DNA from: Caballeronia sp. BR00000012568055
Lineage (GTDB): Bacteria; Pseudomonadota; Gammaproteobacteria; Burkholderiales; Burkholderiaceae
Length of the DNA: 34,751 bases
Reading direction: 5' to 3'
Assembly (NCBI RefSeq): GCF_029439455.1
Contig: NZ_JAQFVG010000001.1
Location: 1 to 34,751, forward strand
How positions within the stretch are numbered: the first letter of the stretch is position 1; each line of letters opens with the position of its first letter. Below the pieces are notes generated by a model, which saw only the letters and a program-made list of their open reading frames with translations, made no database searches and had not been told where the DNA came from. The translations under genes and the position numbers were made by a program. This document shows positions 24,578-33,408 of this stretch, piece after piece.

Positions 24578-26177
24578 ATGTCGCGCGCAGGCTTTTGCGG
24601 ATGACTTTGCCGGTGGCGGTCATCGGTAGTTCATCGACGAATTTCACTTCGCGCGGATATTCATGCGCCGCGAGCCGCGTGCGTACATGTTCCTGCAATT
24701 CGCGCACGAGTGCATCGCTCGGTGCGAAGCCTTCGTTGAGCACGACGACCGCGCAGACGATCTCCGTGCGCCGCTCGTCCGGCACACCGATCGCCGCCGC
24801 GATCCGAACCGCCGGATGCCGGATCAGACAGTCTTCGATCGGCCCCGGACCGATGCGATACCCCGCGCTGGTAATCACATCGTCGTCGCGGCCGATGAAG
24901 CGGAAAAAGCCGTCTTCGTCTAGCACGCCGAGATCGCCCGTCAGCAAATAGTCGCCGCGAAACTTGGCTGCGGTGGCTGCTTCGTCGTGCCAGTAGCCGA
25001 GGAACATCACCGGATCGGGCGAGCGGATCGCGATATGGCCTTGCGTGCCATTCGATACAGGCACGCCATCATCATCGACCACGGCGACGCGATGCCCCGG
25101 CACTGCACGTCCGATACACCCATTGCGCGGCTCGAACCATTTCGCGCACGAGGACAGCACCATGTTGCATTCGGTCTGTCCGTAAAACTCGTTGATGGTC
25201 ACGCCCAGATGCGCGCGTCCCCACGACAGCAACTCCGCCCCGAGCGATTCCCCGCCGCTCGCCACCGACTTCAACGCAAGCCTGTGCGGTTTGGCAGAAG
25301 CGGTCGCACGCATCATCTTCAGCGCGGTCGGCGGCAGAAATGTATGCGTGATTTGATGGCGTTCGAGCAAATCGAAGGCGGCGTCGCCATCGAATTTATC
25401 GAAGCGGCGCGCGAGCACCGGCACGCCGTGATGCCATGAAGGCAGCAGCACATCGAGCAGACCGCCAATCCACGCCCAGTCGGCGGGCGTCCACATCAGC
25501 GCGGCATCGAGCGGAAAGCATTGTTGCGACATCTCAACACCCGGCAAATGCCCGAGCAGTACGCGATGTCCGTGCAACGCGCCCTTCGGTTTGCCCGTGG
25601 TGCCCGATGTGTAGATGATGACGGCGGGATCGTCGGCGGCGGTGTCGATCAGCGTGGGTTCGTCGGAGGCCTGGTCGATGGCGGGCCAGAAGTTTTCATC
25701 GCTCGAAAAGACGTGGTGCAGCTCAGGCAGACTCGCAGGCAGACGGTCGCGAATCGAAGCGATTTTCTCCGCGCCTTCCGCGTCCGTCACGACGACCGAT
25801 GCGCCCGAATGCGCGAGGCGAAACTCGATCGCATCGATCCCGAACAGCGCGAACAAGGGCACCGCCACGCAGCCCATCCGATACGCCGCCAGATGCGCGA
25901 CCGCCGCTTCCACCGATTGCCGCACGAAGATCGCGACGCGTTCGCCGCGCTGCACGCCGCGTGCGCGCAGCGCATTGGCGAAGCGGTTGGAGAGGCGTTG
26001 CAGGTCATCGAACGAATAGCGCGTGGTTGAACCGTCGCGCGCTTCGACGATCAGCGCGAGACGGTTCGAGCCATCGGCCCACTTGTCGCAGACGTCCTGC
26101 GCGATGTTGTAGCGCGCGGGAATGTCCCACGCGAACTGCGATTCAACGGCTTCGTAAGTGTCACCCGACGGCAGCAT
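24558..26177 (-). CDS. AMP-dependent acyl-CoA synthetase
   Basis: ANL-superfamily adenylating enzyme of 539 aa that activates a carboxylic acid to acyl-AMP and then acyl-CoA. Core motifs are present: YTSGTTGKPKG (residues 189-199), YGQTE, LLTGDLG, the hinge GRDDDVITSAGYRIGP, and the C-terminal catalytic Lys K524 (PMTATGKVIRK). Overall it resembles acetyl-CoA synthetase-like, medium-chain-type enzymes; the acid is not predictable. The start ATG 26177 lies 70 bp downstream of the gntR-type stop on the same strand, so cotranscription with that regulator is possible. Its 3' end overlaps the LysR gene by 20 bp, tail to tail. Confidence 0.9.
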   Translation of the reverse strand: MLPSGDTYEAVESQFAWDIPARYNIAQDVCDKWADGSNRLALIVEARDGSTTRYSFDDLQRLSNRFANALRARGVQRGERVAIFVRQSVEAAVAHLAAYRMGCVAVPLFALFGIDAIEFRLAHSGASVVVTDAEGAEKIASIRDRLPASLPELHHVFSSDENFWPAIDQASDEPTLIDTAADDPAVIIYTSGTTGKPKGALHGHRVLLGHLPGVEMSQQCFPLDAALMWTPADWAWIGGLLDVLLPSWHHGVPVLARRFDKFDGDAAFDLLERHQITHTFLPPTALKMMRATASAKPHRLALKSVASGGESLGAELLSWGRAHLGVTINEFYGQTECNMVLSSCAKWFEPRNGCIGRAVPGHRVAVVDDDGVPVSNGTQGHIAIRSPDPVMFLGYWHDEAATAAKFRGDYLLTGDLGVLDEDGFFRFIGRDDDVITSAGYRIGPGPIEDCLIRHPAVRIAAAIGVPDERRTEIVCAVVVLNEGFAPSDALVRELQEHVRTRLAAHEYPREVKFVDELPMTATGKVIRKSLRATFTPPTQ

Positions 26178-26247
26178 GAGCGTTCCGCATAGAGATGGAT
26201 CGAACGATCATACGCGGGGCGCGCGGCGGGCTGTATCGGGAAAGACG

Positions 26248-26973
26248 TTACAGCGCGGACTCTTTCACTTCGCTGTTATCGCGCGCTTTTTCAGGCGTGA
26301 TCTGCTCCCATGTGCTGTGTACATGACGCCGCAGAAAATCGCCGAGACCCGTGCCATTGCGTGCCGACAGCAAGTCGATGATGACCTCGTGTTCGTCGAT
26401 GGCCGTATGCCACGTCTCCGACGTCACGCTGCCCTGAAAGCGATAGCGATACAACTGCCGGTTCAGCCGCTCATGCACCTGAATCAGCGTCACGTTCTTG
26501 GACGACGCGATGATGCTCGCGTGAATCGCCTGGTTGAGCCTGAAGTAATTCAGCCGGTCGCGCCGCTCGTAGGCCGCGTGCATTTCATGATGCAGCGCGC
26601 GGATTTCGGCGATTTCCTGATCCGTCGCGCGCTTGCACGCTTCCTCGCCGCCAAACGCTTCGATCACGCCGAGCACATCGAGCTTTTCGCCGATCGCCGC
26701 GACGGATAAATCCGCGACCACTGCGCCGCGTTTCGGCAGCACGACGACGAGGCCATCGCCCGCCAGTTCCTTGAGCGCCTCGCGCAGCGGCGTGCGCGAG
26801 ACATCGAGCCGTTCGGCCAGCGTGCGTTCGCGCAGGCGTTCGCCGGGCTTCAGTTCGTCGGTGGCGATCATCGTGCGCAGACGCTGGGCGATCTGCATCG
26901 ACAGGAGCGCTTCGGCTGCTTCGCCCGCTTCGGCAACGTCATCGCGCTCGATGTCGTCTTCTGGATCTCTCAT
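26248..26973 (-). CDS. GntR-family (FCD/FadR subfamily) transcriptional regulator
   Basis: Regulator of 241 aa. It has an acidic N-terminal tail (EDDIERDDVAEAGEAAE), a GntR winged helix at about residues 25-90 (LKPGERLRERTLAERLDV, SRTPLREALKELAGDGLV) and an all-helical FCD ligand domain with metal-ligand-type residues (FRLNQAIHASI and HEVIIDLLSARN). FCD regulators typically repress sugar-acid or organic-acid catabolic operons. It is divergent from the GntP-led operon, and three GGTATACC-type sites in the gap fit the GT-N-AC pattern bound by this subfamily. It probably represses both itself and the catabolic operon. Confidence 0.92.
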   Translation of the reverse strand: MRDPEDDIERDDVAEAGEAAEALLSMQIAQRLRTMIATDELKPGERLRERTLAERLDVSRTPLREALKELAGDGLVVVLPKRGAVVADLSVAAIGEKLDVLGVIEAFGGEEACKRATDQEIAEIRALHHEMHAAYERRDRLNYFRLNQAIHASIIASSKNVTLIQVHERLNRQLYRYRFQGSVTSETWHTAIDEHEVIIDLLSARNGTGLGDFLRRHVHSTWEQITPEKARDNSEVKESAL

Positions 26974-27395
26974 GCTTCCGTTCTCATTTTTTTGACTAAC
27001 TTTTACCGTTCCACCGTTTGCGGCATCCGGTATGCCACTTTACCAGCGATCACGGCGCGGCTCAGTGCTTTCCCGCCAATGTTCGACGCCGCACTTGACG
27101 GCTTACGCCCTTCATCTTAAATTTCGGTATACCAGATTCGAAAAACGATCGTCCGATGGTACACGTATCGGATGAAATTCATAAGAACACACGCGGAGAC
27201 TGCCATGCGACTCTTTTCGAAACTGCCGTGATTACGCGGGCTTAGGGCCGAAAGAACGCTCAAAAGCACGAACCGGGCAGTGCACCGGTGACATCGGCTG
27301 ATCGATAGTCAATCCGGTATACCACTTGGTTTCTCCATACAAATTCCGCCATCTGCGCGGAATTCGCACGAACCGCACCGAACGTACGATTTGCC
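26974..27395. promoter_or_regulatory. Regulatory interval between GntR-type regulator and GntP operon with three operator-like sites
   Basis: This 422-bp gap carries ATCCGGTATGCCACTT (27025-27040), TTTCGGTATACCAGATT (27122-27138) and AATCCGGTATACCACTT (27311-27327). The first and third share 15 of 16 bases over ATCCGGTATRCCACTT, and all centre on GGTATRCC. A partial variant, GGTACAC, occurs near 27158. The spread permits looping between the two divergent promoters. It also contains the 8-codon ORF at 27205-27231. No larger gene is seen. Confidence 0.75.
27205..27231 (+). other. Eight-codon ORF with good ribosome-binding site (leader peptide or gene remnant)
   Basis: GGAGA followed at normal spacing by ATG and eight codons (MRLFSKLP), then TGA. 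It lies upstream of the GntP gene, between operator-like sites 2 and 3. It could be a leader peptide, the stub of a deleted gene, or chance. Confidence 0.3.
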
Positions 27396-28745
27396 ATGTC
27401 GCCATCGCTTTATCCGCTGATCGCACCCGTTATCGCGATCGTTTTGCTGGTGCTGCTGATCACCAAGGTCAAGCTGCATCCGTTCCTCGCGTTGATCATC
27501 ACGTCGGGTTTTCTGGGTTGCGCGGCGGGACTCGCGCCGACGGCCGTCGTCAAGAGCTTCGAAAAGGGCTTTGGCGGGATTCTCAGTTCCGTAGGTCTCG
27601 TGGTCGGGCTCGGCACGATGCTGGGCGGTCTGCTGCTCGAATCAGGCGGCGCGGATCGCATTGCCAATGCGTTTATCGGCCTGGGTTCCAAGCGCTGGAT
27701 TCCGGCGGCGATCTGCGCGGCGTCGCTGCTGATCGGCTTGCCGCATTTGTTCGATGTGTCCTTCGTGATGCTGGTGCCGCTGGTCTATGCCATCGCGCAT
27801 CGCACGAAAAGTCCGCTGATGATGGTCGGCATTCCGATGGCGGCGGGCCTGTATGTATCGCACGGTCTGCTGCCGCCGCATCCGTCGCCGACGCTGGCGC
27901 TCGCCGCGCTCCACGCCGATGCCGGCCGCACGATTTTCTACGGCCTGCTGGTCGCCATTCCGATGGCGATTCTTTCGGGGCCTTTGTTCACCGCGTTTGC
28001 GATGCGCTTTCTTCCGGTCACGCCGGGCGAGGGTCTTTATTCACCCGCCGTCGCGGATAAAAAAGAGCAACGCCAGTCGCCGCCGCTCGGTCTCGTGCTC
28101 GTGACCGTCCTGCTGCCGCCCGTGCTGATGATGCTGCGCACCTTCGGCCGCAACTACGCGCCTACCGGCACGCCGCTGCGCGAGTTCCTCGAAACCGTCG
28201 GTGATCCGATCGTCTCGCTGCTGATCGCCGTGCTGTTCGCGATCTGGTCGCTCGGCGTCAAAAGCGGCCTCACGCTGCCGCAGATTCAGAAGCTACTGGG
28301 CAAGAGCGTCGCGCCCGCTGCTGCCGTGATCCTGATTCTCGGCGCGGGCGGCGGCCTCAAGGAAATGCTGATGGCTACGCATATCGGCGAAAACATCGCG
28401 CACTGGGCGGCGCATTGGTCGATCTCGCCGCTGGTGCTCGGCTGGGCGGTCGCGGCGCTGATCCGCATCGCCATCGGTTCGGCGACGGTGGCGACCGCAG
28501 CGGCTGCGGGCATCGTCGCGCCGATCGCTGCGGCGACACCGGGCGTGAACATCGAATTGCTGGTGCTCGCCGTGAGTTCGGGCGGGCTGATGCTCTCGCA
28601 TCTCAACGACTCGGGCTTCTGGCTCTTCAAGGAATATTTCCGGCTTTCCGTCGGCGACACGCTGAAGACGTGGACCTTGCTGGTTTCGTTTCAGTCGATC
28701 GTCGCGCTGGTGATGATTCTGCTCATCAACGCTTTTATCGGCTGA
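27396..28745 (+). CDS. GntP-family gluconate/sugar-acid permease
   Basis: Inner-membrane H+ symporter of 449 aa, GntP family, with about 12-14 hydrophobic helices. Family signatures include LITKVKLHPFLALIITSGF near the N-terminus, FEKGFGGILSSVGLVVGLG, LVPLVYAIAHRTKSPLMMVG, LLPPHPSPTLAL and, near the C-terminus, LMLSHLNDSGFWLFKEYF. Members import gluconate, ketogluconate, glycerate or related hydroxy acids. It is the first gene of a run of four same-strand genes and is placed under the GntR-type sites. ATG 27396 is chosen, as no better start lies upstream. Confidence 0.93.
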   Translation: MSPSLYPLIAPVIAIVLLVLLITKVKLHPFLALIITSGFLGCAAGLAPTAVVKSFEKGFGGILSSVGLVVGLGTMLGGLLLESGGADRIANAFIGLGSKRWIPAAICAASLLIGLPHLFDVSFVMLVPLVYAIAHRTKSPLMMVGIPMAAGLYVSHGLLPPHPSPTLALAALHADAGRTIFYGLLVAIPMAILSGPLFTAFAMRFLPVTPGEGLYSPAVADKKEQRQSPPLGLVLVTVLLPPVLMMLRTFGRNYAPTGTPLREFLETVGDPIVSLLIAVLFAIWSLGVKSGLTLPQIQKLLGKSVAPAAAVILILGAGGGLKEMLMATHIGENIAHWAAHWSISPLVLGWAVAALIRIAIGSATVATAAAAGIVAPIAAATPGVNIELLVLAVSSGGLMLSHLNDSGFWLFKEYFRLSVGDTLKTWTLLVSFQSIVALVMILLINAFIG

Positions 28746-28775
28746 CCCCGCCGACTTCATAACCAAGACTTTGCT

Positions 28776-30149
28776 ATGAACTACGAACATCTTTTCAACG
28801 CGCTCGGCGAACGCACGATCCGCATGGCGCTGGTTGGTCCGAAGGGCGGTTTCGGCCGCTCGCTGCTGGTGCAATGCCGGGCGCTCGCGAGCATTGACAT
28901 TGCTGCGCTGTGCGATATCGATATCGACGGCACGCTGGCCGTTCTGGCTTCGCTCGGCTTCGCTGCGAATGCCACGCGCGTCTGCGAAACCGCCGACGAT
29001 GTGCGCAACGCGCGCGCCGAAGGCGTCACGGTGCTGGTGAAGGATCACACGCTGCTCAAGCACGTGGAACTGGATATCGTCGTCGAAGCAACCGGCTTGC
29101 CGGAAGTGAGCGTGCAGATTGCGCAAAACGCGCTGGAACGTGGCGTGCACGTGGCGATGGCGACCAAGGAAACCGATTCGGTCGCGGGTCCGTATCTCAA
29201 TCGGCTCGCCAAGGAAAACGGCGTGGTCTACACCACGCCCGACGGCGATCAGCCGAGCAATCTGATCGGCCTCGTGACATGGGCGCGTGTGCTCGGCTTC
29301 GAAGTGATCGTGGCGGGCAAGTCGAGCGAGTACGATTTCATCTACGATACCGGCGCGCGTAGCATCGACTATCTCGATCAGCGTCATGAGGTTTCGCTCG
29401 ACGCTTGCTGGACCCTCGGCGATGATGTCGCCGCGACGCTCGAAGCACGCCGCAAGGCTTTGTCGATGCTGCCGCAAAGCGCCACGCCCGATTACTGCGA
29501 GATGAACGTGGTCGCCAACTCGACCGGCTTCATTCCCGCGACCGACGCGCTGAACTACCCGCTCGCGCGCATCAGCGAACTGGCAGACATCTTCATTCCG
29601 AAGGAAGACGGCGGCATTCTGGAGCGCACCGGCGTGGTCGATGTGTTCAACTGCCTGCGTCGTCCGGACGATGTCAGCTTCGGCGGCGGCGTGTTCGTGA
29701 TCGTGCGATGCAAGGATGACGAGACGTGGCAGCTTTTGAAACAGAAGGGGCATATCGTCGGCAAGAACGGACGCTATGCGTGCATCTATCTGCCGTATCA
29801 CCTGATGGGCCTGGAAACGCCGATGAGTATTTTCTCGGCCGTGCTGCTCGATCAGCCGACCGGACACGCGGCGCAGCGTCCGTATGCACGCATGGTGGCG
29901 CGCGTCGAGCGCGACTTCAAGGCGGGAGAGACACTGAAAATGGGCGGGCATCATCACACCATCGAAGGCGTGAAGCCGTTGTTGATCGAAACGGGCAAGG
30001 CGGTGGCATCGGGCGCGGCGCCGTTCTATCTCGCGGCCAACAAGCGCTTGCTGGCCGATGTGAAGCAAGGCAGCCTCGTGCCGCTGGATGTGCTCGATCT
30101 CGACGGCTCGGCGCTGTACGAAGCATGGCAGAACAACCCGTCGCACTAA
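28776..30149 (+). CDS. Homoserine-dehydrogenase-like NAD(P)-dependent oxidoreductase with C-terminal SAF domain (COG4091 type)
   Basis: Oxidoreductase of 457 aa. The N-terminal Rossmann domain has a loop MALVGPKGGFGRSL and DIVVEATGLPEVS, then TKETDSVAGPYL. The central part resembles homoserine dehydrogenase-type catalytic sequence (TTPDGDQPSNLIGLV, AGKSSEYDFIYDTG). About the last 75 residues form a SAF-like domain (ETLKMGGHHHTIEG... LIETGKAVASGAAPFYLA). Proteins of this COG4091 type are common in sugar-acid and hydroxy-acid catabolic clusters, yet their substrates are mostly undefined; true homoserine activity is unlikely. It lies 30 bp after the permease and 24 bp before the amidohydrolase. 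Confidence 0.85.
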   Translation: MNYEHLFNALGERTIRMALVGPKGGFGRSLLVQCRALASIDIAALCDIDIDGTLAVLASLGFAANATRVCETADDVRNARAEGVTVLVKDHTLLKHVELDIVVEATGLPEVSVQIAQNALERGVHVAMATKETDSVAGPYLNRLAKENGVVYTTPDGDQPSNLIGLVTWARVLGFEVIVAGKSSEYDFIYDTGARSIDYLDQRHEVSLDACWTLGDDVAATLEARRKALSMLPQSATPDYCEMNVVANSTGFIPATDALNYPLARISELADIFIPKEDGGILERTGVVDVFNCLRRPDDVSFGGGVFVIVRCKDDETWQLLKQKGHIVGKNGRYACIYLPYHLMGLETPMSIFSAVLLDQPTGHAAQRPYARMVARVERDFKAGETLKMGGHHHTIEGVKPLLIETGKAVASGAAPFYLAANKRLLADVKQGSLVPLDVLDLDGSALYEAWQNNPSH

Positions 30150-30173
30150 GCTAAGCAAGACGCAGGAGACACG

Positions 30174-31094
30174 ATGTCGAACAACCCGCTGGGCTTCACG
30201 CTGCCGATTCTGGACGCGCATCATCATTTCTGGGATCTGTCGAACGGCCACTTTCCATGGCTGACCGACGAATACGACGATACGTTCTTTCTCGGCGACT
30301 ATCGGCGGATGTGCAAGGATTTTCTGCCGCCGCAGTATCGCGAGGCGACGGCCGGCTATAACGTGATCGGCACGGTGCACGTGGAAGCGGAACGCTCGCG
30401 CAAGCAGCAAGTGCGCGAAACGGACTGGCTTACCGATCTGAACGTAAAGACCGGCTTGCCGAGCGCGATCGTCGGTCATGTGTTTTTCGTACAGCCCGAT
30501 TGCGATGAAGTCCTCGCGGGCCACGCGAAAAGTCCGCTTGCGCGCGGCGTGCGCTCGAAACCGGAAATCTCCAGTGGTCCGAACGATTCCGTCAAAGGCC
30601 AACCGGGCACGATGCAGGACGACAAGTGGCTGCAAGGTCTCGCCTTGCTCGCCAAATACGGCTTTTCGTGGGATTTGCGCGTGCCGTACTGGCATCTGGA
30701 GGAAGCGACGGAGGTGGCGCGCGCGTTTCCGAATACGCCTATCGTCACGAACCATCTGGGCCTGCCGCTCGATCGATCCGATGAAGGTGTGGCGATCTGG
30801 CGGCGCGGCATGGAAAAGCTCGCGGCGTGCCCGAACGTGTATCTGAAGGTATCGGAACTCGGCTTGCCGAATGGCACGTGGGACAGCGCGAGCAATCGTC
30901 GCGTGATCCGCGAGGCGGTCGATCTGTTCGGCTATGAGCGCTGCATGTTCGCGAGCAATTTGCCGGTCGGGAATCTCTCGGCGACGTTCACGGAAATCGT
31001 CGCGGATGTATTGGGCGCACTGCCGCAGGCGAGCGAAAGCGAACTGCGCGCTTTATTCGAAGGCACGGCGCGGCGTTTCTATCGCGTCGAATAA
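30174..31094 (+). CDS. Amidohydrolase-2 family lactonase-like hydrolase (PDC hydrolase/fuconolactonase type)
   Basis: TIM-barrel metal-dependent hydrolase of 306 aa (COG3618/PF04909). The N-terminal metal motif DAHHHFWD supplies H16 and H18. Later come the strand-4/5 segments (GTVHVEAE, VRSKPEIS) and the NHLGLPL His. The segment CMFASNLPV puts Asn (N262) where many relatives, such as 2-pyrone-4,6-dicarboxylate lactonase, have catalytic Asp; a subgroup with Asn may exist, so this may be normal. In context a sugar-lactone or lactone ring is the likely substrate, delivered by the neighbouring transporters and oxidised by the SAF-domain dehydrogenase. It has a GGAG-type ribosome-binding site. Confidence 0.87.
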   Translation: MSNNPLGFTLPILDAHHHFWDLSNGHFPWLTDEYDDTFFLGDYRRMCKDFLPPQYREATAGYNVIGTVHVEAERSRKQQVRETDWLTDLNVKTGLPSAIVGHVFFVQPDCDEVLAGHAKSPLARGVRSKPEISSGPNDSVKGQPGTMQDDKWLQGLALLAKYGFSWDLRVPYWHLEEATEVARAFPNTPIVTNHLGLPLDRSDEGVAIWRRGMEKLAACPNVYLKVSELGLPNGTWDSASNRRVIREAVDLFGYERCMFASNLPVGNLSATFTEIVADVLGALPQASESELRALFEGTARRFYRVE

Positions 31095-31113
31095 AACATA
31101 CAGGGGAGGAGAC

Positions 31114-32412
31114 ATGCAAACCAATATCGATGAAAACAAGCTCTTCAGAAAGATCTCCGTGCGAATCTTGCCGGTGCTGATGCTGGGCTTTTTCTTTTCT
31201 TATCTGAACCGCGTGAACGTGGGTTTCGCCAAGCTGCAAATGGCGAGCGATCTGCATTTCAGCGATGCCGTCTATGGCTTTGGCGCGGGGATTTTCTTTC
31301 TCGGGTACTTTTTGTTGGAAGTGCCAAGTAACGTTATTTTGCATCGCGTGGGCGCGCGGCGATGGATTGCGCGGATCATGATGACGTGGGGCATTCTGTC
31401 GTGCGCCACCATTTTCATTCGTACGCCGATGCAGTTTTATATCATGCGCTTTCTGCTCGGACTGGCAGAAGCGGGCTTTATTCCGGGCGCGATTTACTAC
31501 ATGAGCCAGTGGTATCCGGCGGCGCGTCGCGGGCGTGCGTGGGGCGTGTTTTATATCGCGCTGGCTTCGTCTGGTGTGATCGGCGGACTGGTGTCGGGGT
31601 CGATTCTCGGCTTCTTGTCGGGCGTGGGCGGCATGCGCGGCTGGCAATGGCTGATTCTCTGCGAAGGCATTCCGACGGTGCTGCTCGGCGTCTATATCTA
31701 CTTCCGCATGAGCGAAGATATTCGCCGCGTAACGTGGCTTTCCACGGCAGAGAAAGAACATCTGAGCGCGGTGCTTGCGGCGGAAAATCGCGACAAGGTT
31801 TCGCATGGGTTTTTGCATCTGCTTGGACATGGGCGCATCTGGGCCTTGGTGCTGATCTACTTCGTCTACAACATGGGCCTGTACGCAATCAGCTTCTGGA
31901 TGCCGACGCTGGTGCAGAAAATGGGCATCGCCGATGCGTTCACCATCGGTCTGCTGACCGCCGTGCCGGGTGTATGCGCGATCATCAGCATGCTGGTGTT
32001 CGGCTTCTCGGCGGATCGCCGTCGCGAGCGCAAATGGCATTTGATTGCAGCGTTCTCGATGGCCGCAGTAGGCTTTGCGCTGTGCGTGGCCTGGCAGAAT
32101 CAGCCGGTGCTGGGCGTGATCGCGTTGTGTATCGCGAATATGGGCGTGTTGTCGATTCCCGCGCTGTTCTGGAGCTTGCCTACAGCGTTTCTTACCGGCG
32201 TGACCGCAGCAGCGGGGATCGCGATGATCAATTCCATCGGTAATCTGGCGGGGTTCGTATCGCCTTATATGATCGGCTATCTGAAGGATGTGACTGGGCG
32301 CACGGATACGGCGCTGTATGTCGTGGCGGCCGGATTGGTGATTGGCGCGATTGCGGTCGGATGCGTGTTGCGGGGGAAGAGTGGGATTGCGGGAGCACCG
32401 GCCCGTAGCTAA
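31114..32412 (+). CDS. MFS transporter, anion:cation symporter (ACS) family
   Basis: Inner-membrane transporter of 432 aa with 12 predicted membrane helices. ACS features include SYLNRVNVGFAKLQM after helix 1, GYFLLEVPSNVILHRVGARR, the loop YYMSQWYPAARRGRAWG, and the second-half repeat (NMGLYAISFWMPTLVQKMG). The family carries tartrate, phthalate, galactonate, glucarate and other organic anions. The GGGGAGGAGAC ribosome-binding site places the start at ATG 31114; the frame reading further upstream overlaps the hydrolase gene and is a shadow. It ends the GntP-led gene run and is a paralogue of the convergent transporter at 33409. Confidence 0.9.
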   Translation: MQTNIDENKLFRKISVRILPVLMLGFFFSYLNRVNVGFAKLQMASDLHFSDAVYGFGAGIFFLGYFLLEVPSNVILHRVGARRWIARIMMTWGILSCATIFIRTPMQFYIMRFLLGLAEAGFIPGAIYYMSQWYPAARRGRAWGVFYIALASSGVIGGLVSGSILGFLSGVGGMRGWQWLILCEGIPTVLLGVYIYFRMSEDIRRVTWLSTAEKEHLSAVLAAENRDKVSHGFLHLLGHGRIWALVLIYFVYNMGLYAISFWMPTLVQKMGIADAFTIGLLTAVPGVCAIISMLVFGFSADRRRERKWHLIAAFSMAAVGFALCVAWQNQPVLGVIALCIANMGVLSIPALFWSLPTAFLTGVTAAAGIAMINSIGNLAGFVSPYMIGYLKDVTGRTDTALYVVAAGLVIGAIAVGCVLRGKSGIAGAPARS

Positions 32413-32494
32413 CCCTCCGTGCAATCCCCGGTAGGATCGCACGCCCTCAACAGGCTACGATGCGAGCTTTACCCACGCCTCGCAGCTTGCGCAT

Positions 32495-33406
32495 ATGAAG
32501 GACGAACGCCTCACCGAAATGCGGATTTTCAAAGCCGTCGCCGAAAGCGGCGGCTTTACCGCTGCGGCGCTCGCGCTCGATCTGCAACAGCCGTACGTGA
32601 GCCGCGTGGTATCGAGTCTGGAGAAGCGGCTGGGCGTGTCGCTGCTCAGACGCTCCACGCGCAGCCTTCAGGTGACGCAGGAAGGGAATCAGTTTCTCGC
32701 GCTGTGCAAACGCATTCTCGAAGAACTCGAAACGGGTGAGGCGCAACTCTCGCGCGCCGGGCAACATATGTCGGGCGATATCCGCGTGACCGTGGCGACA
32801 TCGTTTGGTATGGATCAGATCGTGCCGCTGATTCCCGCGTTCCTCGAACGCTATCCCGGTTTGCGCGTGCGTCTGTCTTTATCGGATACGTTGGCCGATA
32901 TCATCGGTGAAGGATTCGATGTGGCGATCCGCATGGGAACGCTGCCGGATTCCAATCTCGTCAGCCGCAAGCTGTGTCATTTGCAGCGCGTGGTCACGGC
33001 GTCGCCTGCGTATATTGCCAAACATGGCGTGCCGTCCGTGCCCGCCGATCTCGCGCGTCATAACTGCCTGATGTGGGAGCCGCCGATGGATCATCTGAAC
33101 CATTGGCCTTTCATGGTCGATGGCGAGCGCGTGTCCATGCTTATCAACGGTAACTTTCAGACCAGCAGCGGCGTGAGTTCGGTGTATATGTGTCTCGCAG
33201 GCGTGGGTATTACGCGGATGGCCGAGCATATGGTGCTGCCGTCCATCCGCAGCAATATGCTCGTGCCCTTGCTCACCGACTTCCAGCCCAGCGATGAAAC
33301 CGCGATCTATGCGCTATATGCACGCGATTCCTCGCTGCATCCGCGTGTGCGTGCGTTTATCGATTACGTGACGGAGCGCTTGAGGCGGCCGCCGTGGGCC
33401 GCCTGA
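32495..33406 (+). CDS. LysR-family transcriptional regulator (sugar-acid locus)
   Basis: Regulator of 303 aa. Helix-turn-helix at about residues 5-65 (MRIFKAVAESGGFTAAALAL, QQPYVSRVVSSLEKRLG, LLRRSTRSLQVTQEG), then a LysR substrate-binding domain (IRVTVATSFGMDQIVPLIPA, FDVAIRMGTLPDSNLVSRKL). It lies 82 bp after the ACS transporter gene on the same strand and faces the second transporter, whose stop codon is 2 bp beyond its own. It may control one or both transporter genes. No operator can be assigned. Confidence 0.92.
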   Translation: MKDERLTEMRIFKAVAESGGFTAAALALDLQQPYVSRVVSSLEKRLGVSLLRRSTRSLQVTQEGNQFLALCKRILEELETGEAQLSRAGQHMSGDIRVTVATSFGMDQIVPLIPAFLERYPGLRVRLSLSDTLADIIGEGFDVAIRMGTLPDSNLVSRKLCHLQRVVTASPAYIAKHGVPSVPADLARHNCLMWEPPMDHLNHWPFMVDGERVSMLINGNFQTSSGVSSVYMCLAGVGITRMAEHMVLPSIRSNMLVPLLTDFQPSDETAIYALYARDSSLHPRVRAFIDYVTERLRRPPWAA

Positions 33407-33408
33407 CA

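Noticed and set aside
27232..27426. Minus-strand 64-aa open frame in the GntR-GntP interval
   Set aside because: It has no ribosome-binding site and no domain, and it crosses an operator-like site and the GntP start.
28293..30755. Minus-strand 820-aa open frame opposite the permease, dehydrogenase and hydrolase genes
   Set aside because: It spans three well-identified plus-strand genes, is rich in Arg/His and shows no domain; an antisense shadow.
30988..32442. Minus-strand 484-aa open frame opposite the ACS transporter
   Set aside because: It is polar and His/Arg/Gln-rich with no family features, lying opposite a clear 12-helix transporter gene.
32419..32442. Hairpin GTGCAATCC / GGATCGCAC after the ACS transporter gene
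   Set aside because: It has one mismatch and no T-tract; it could be chance in a short GC-rich gap.
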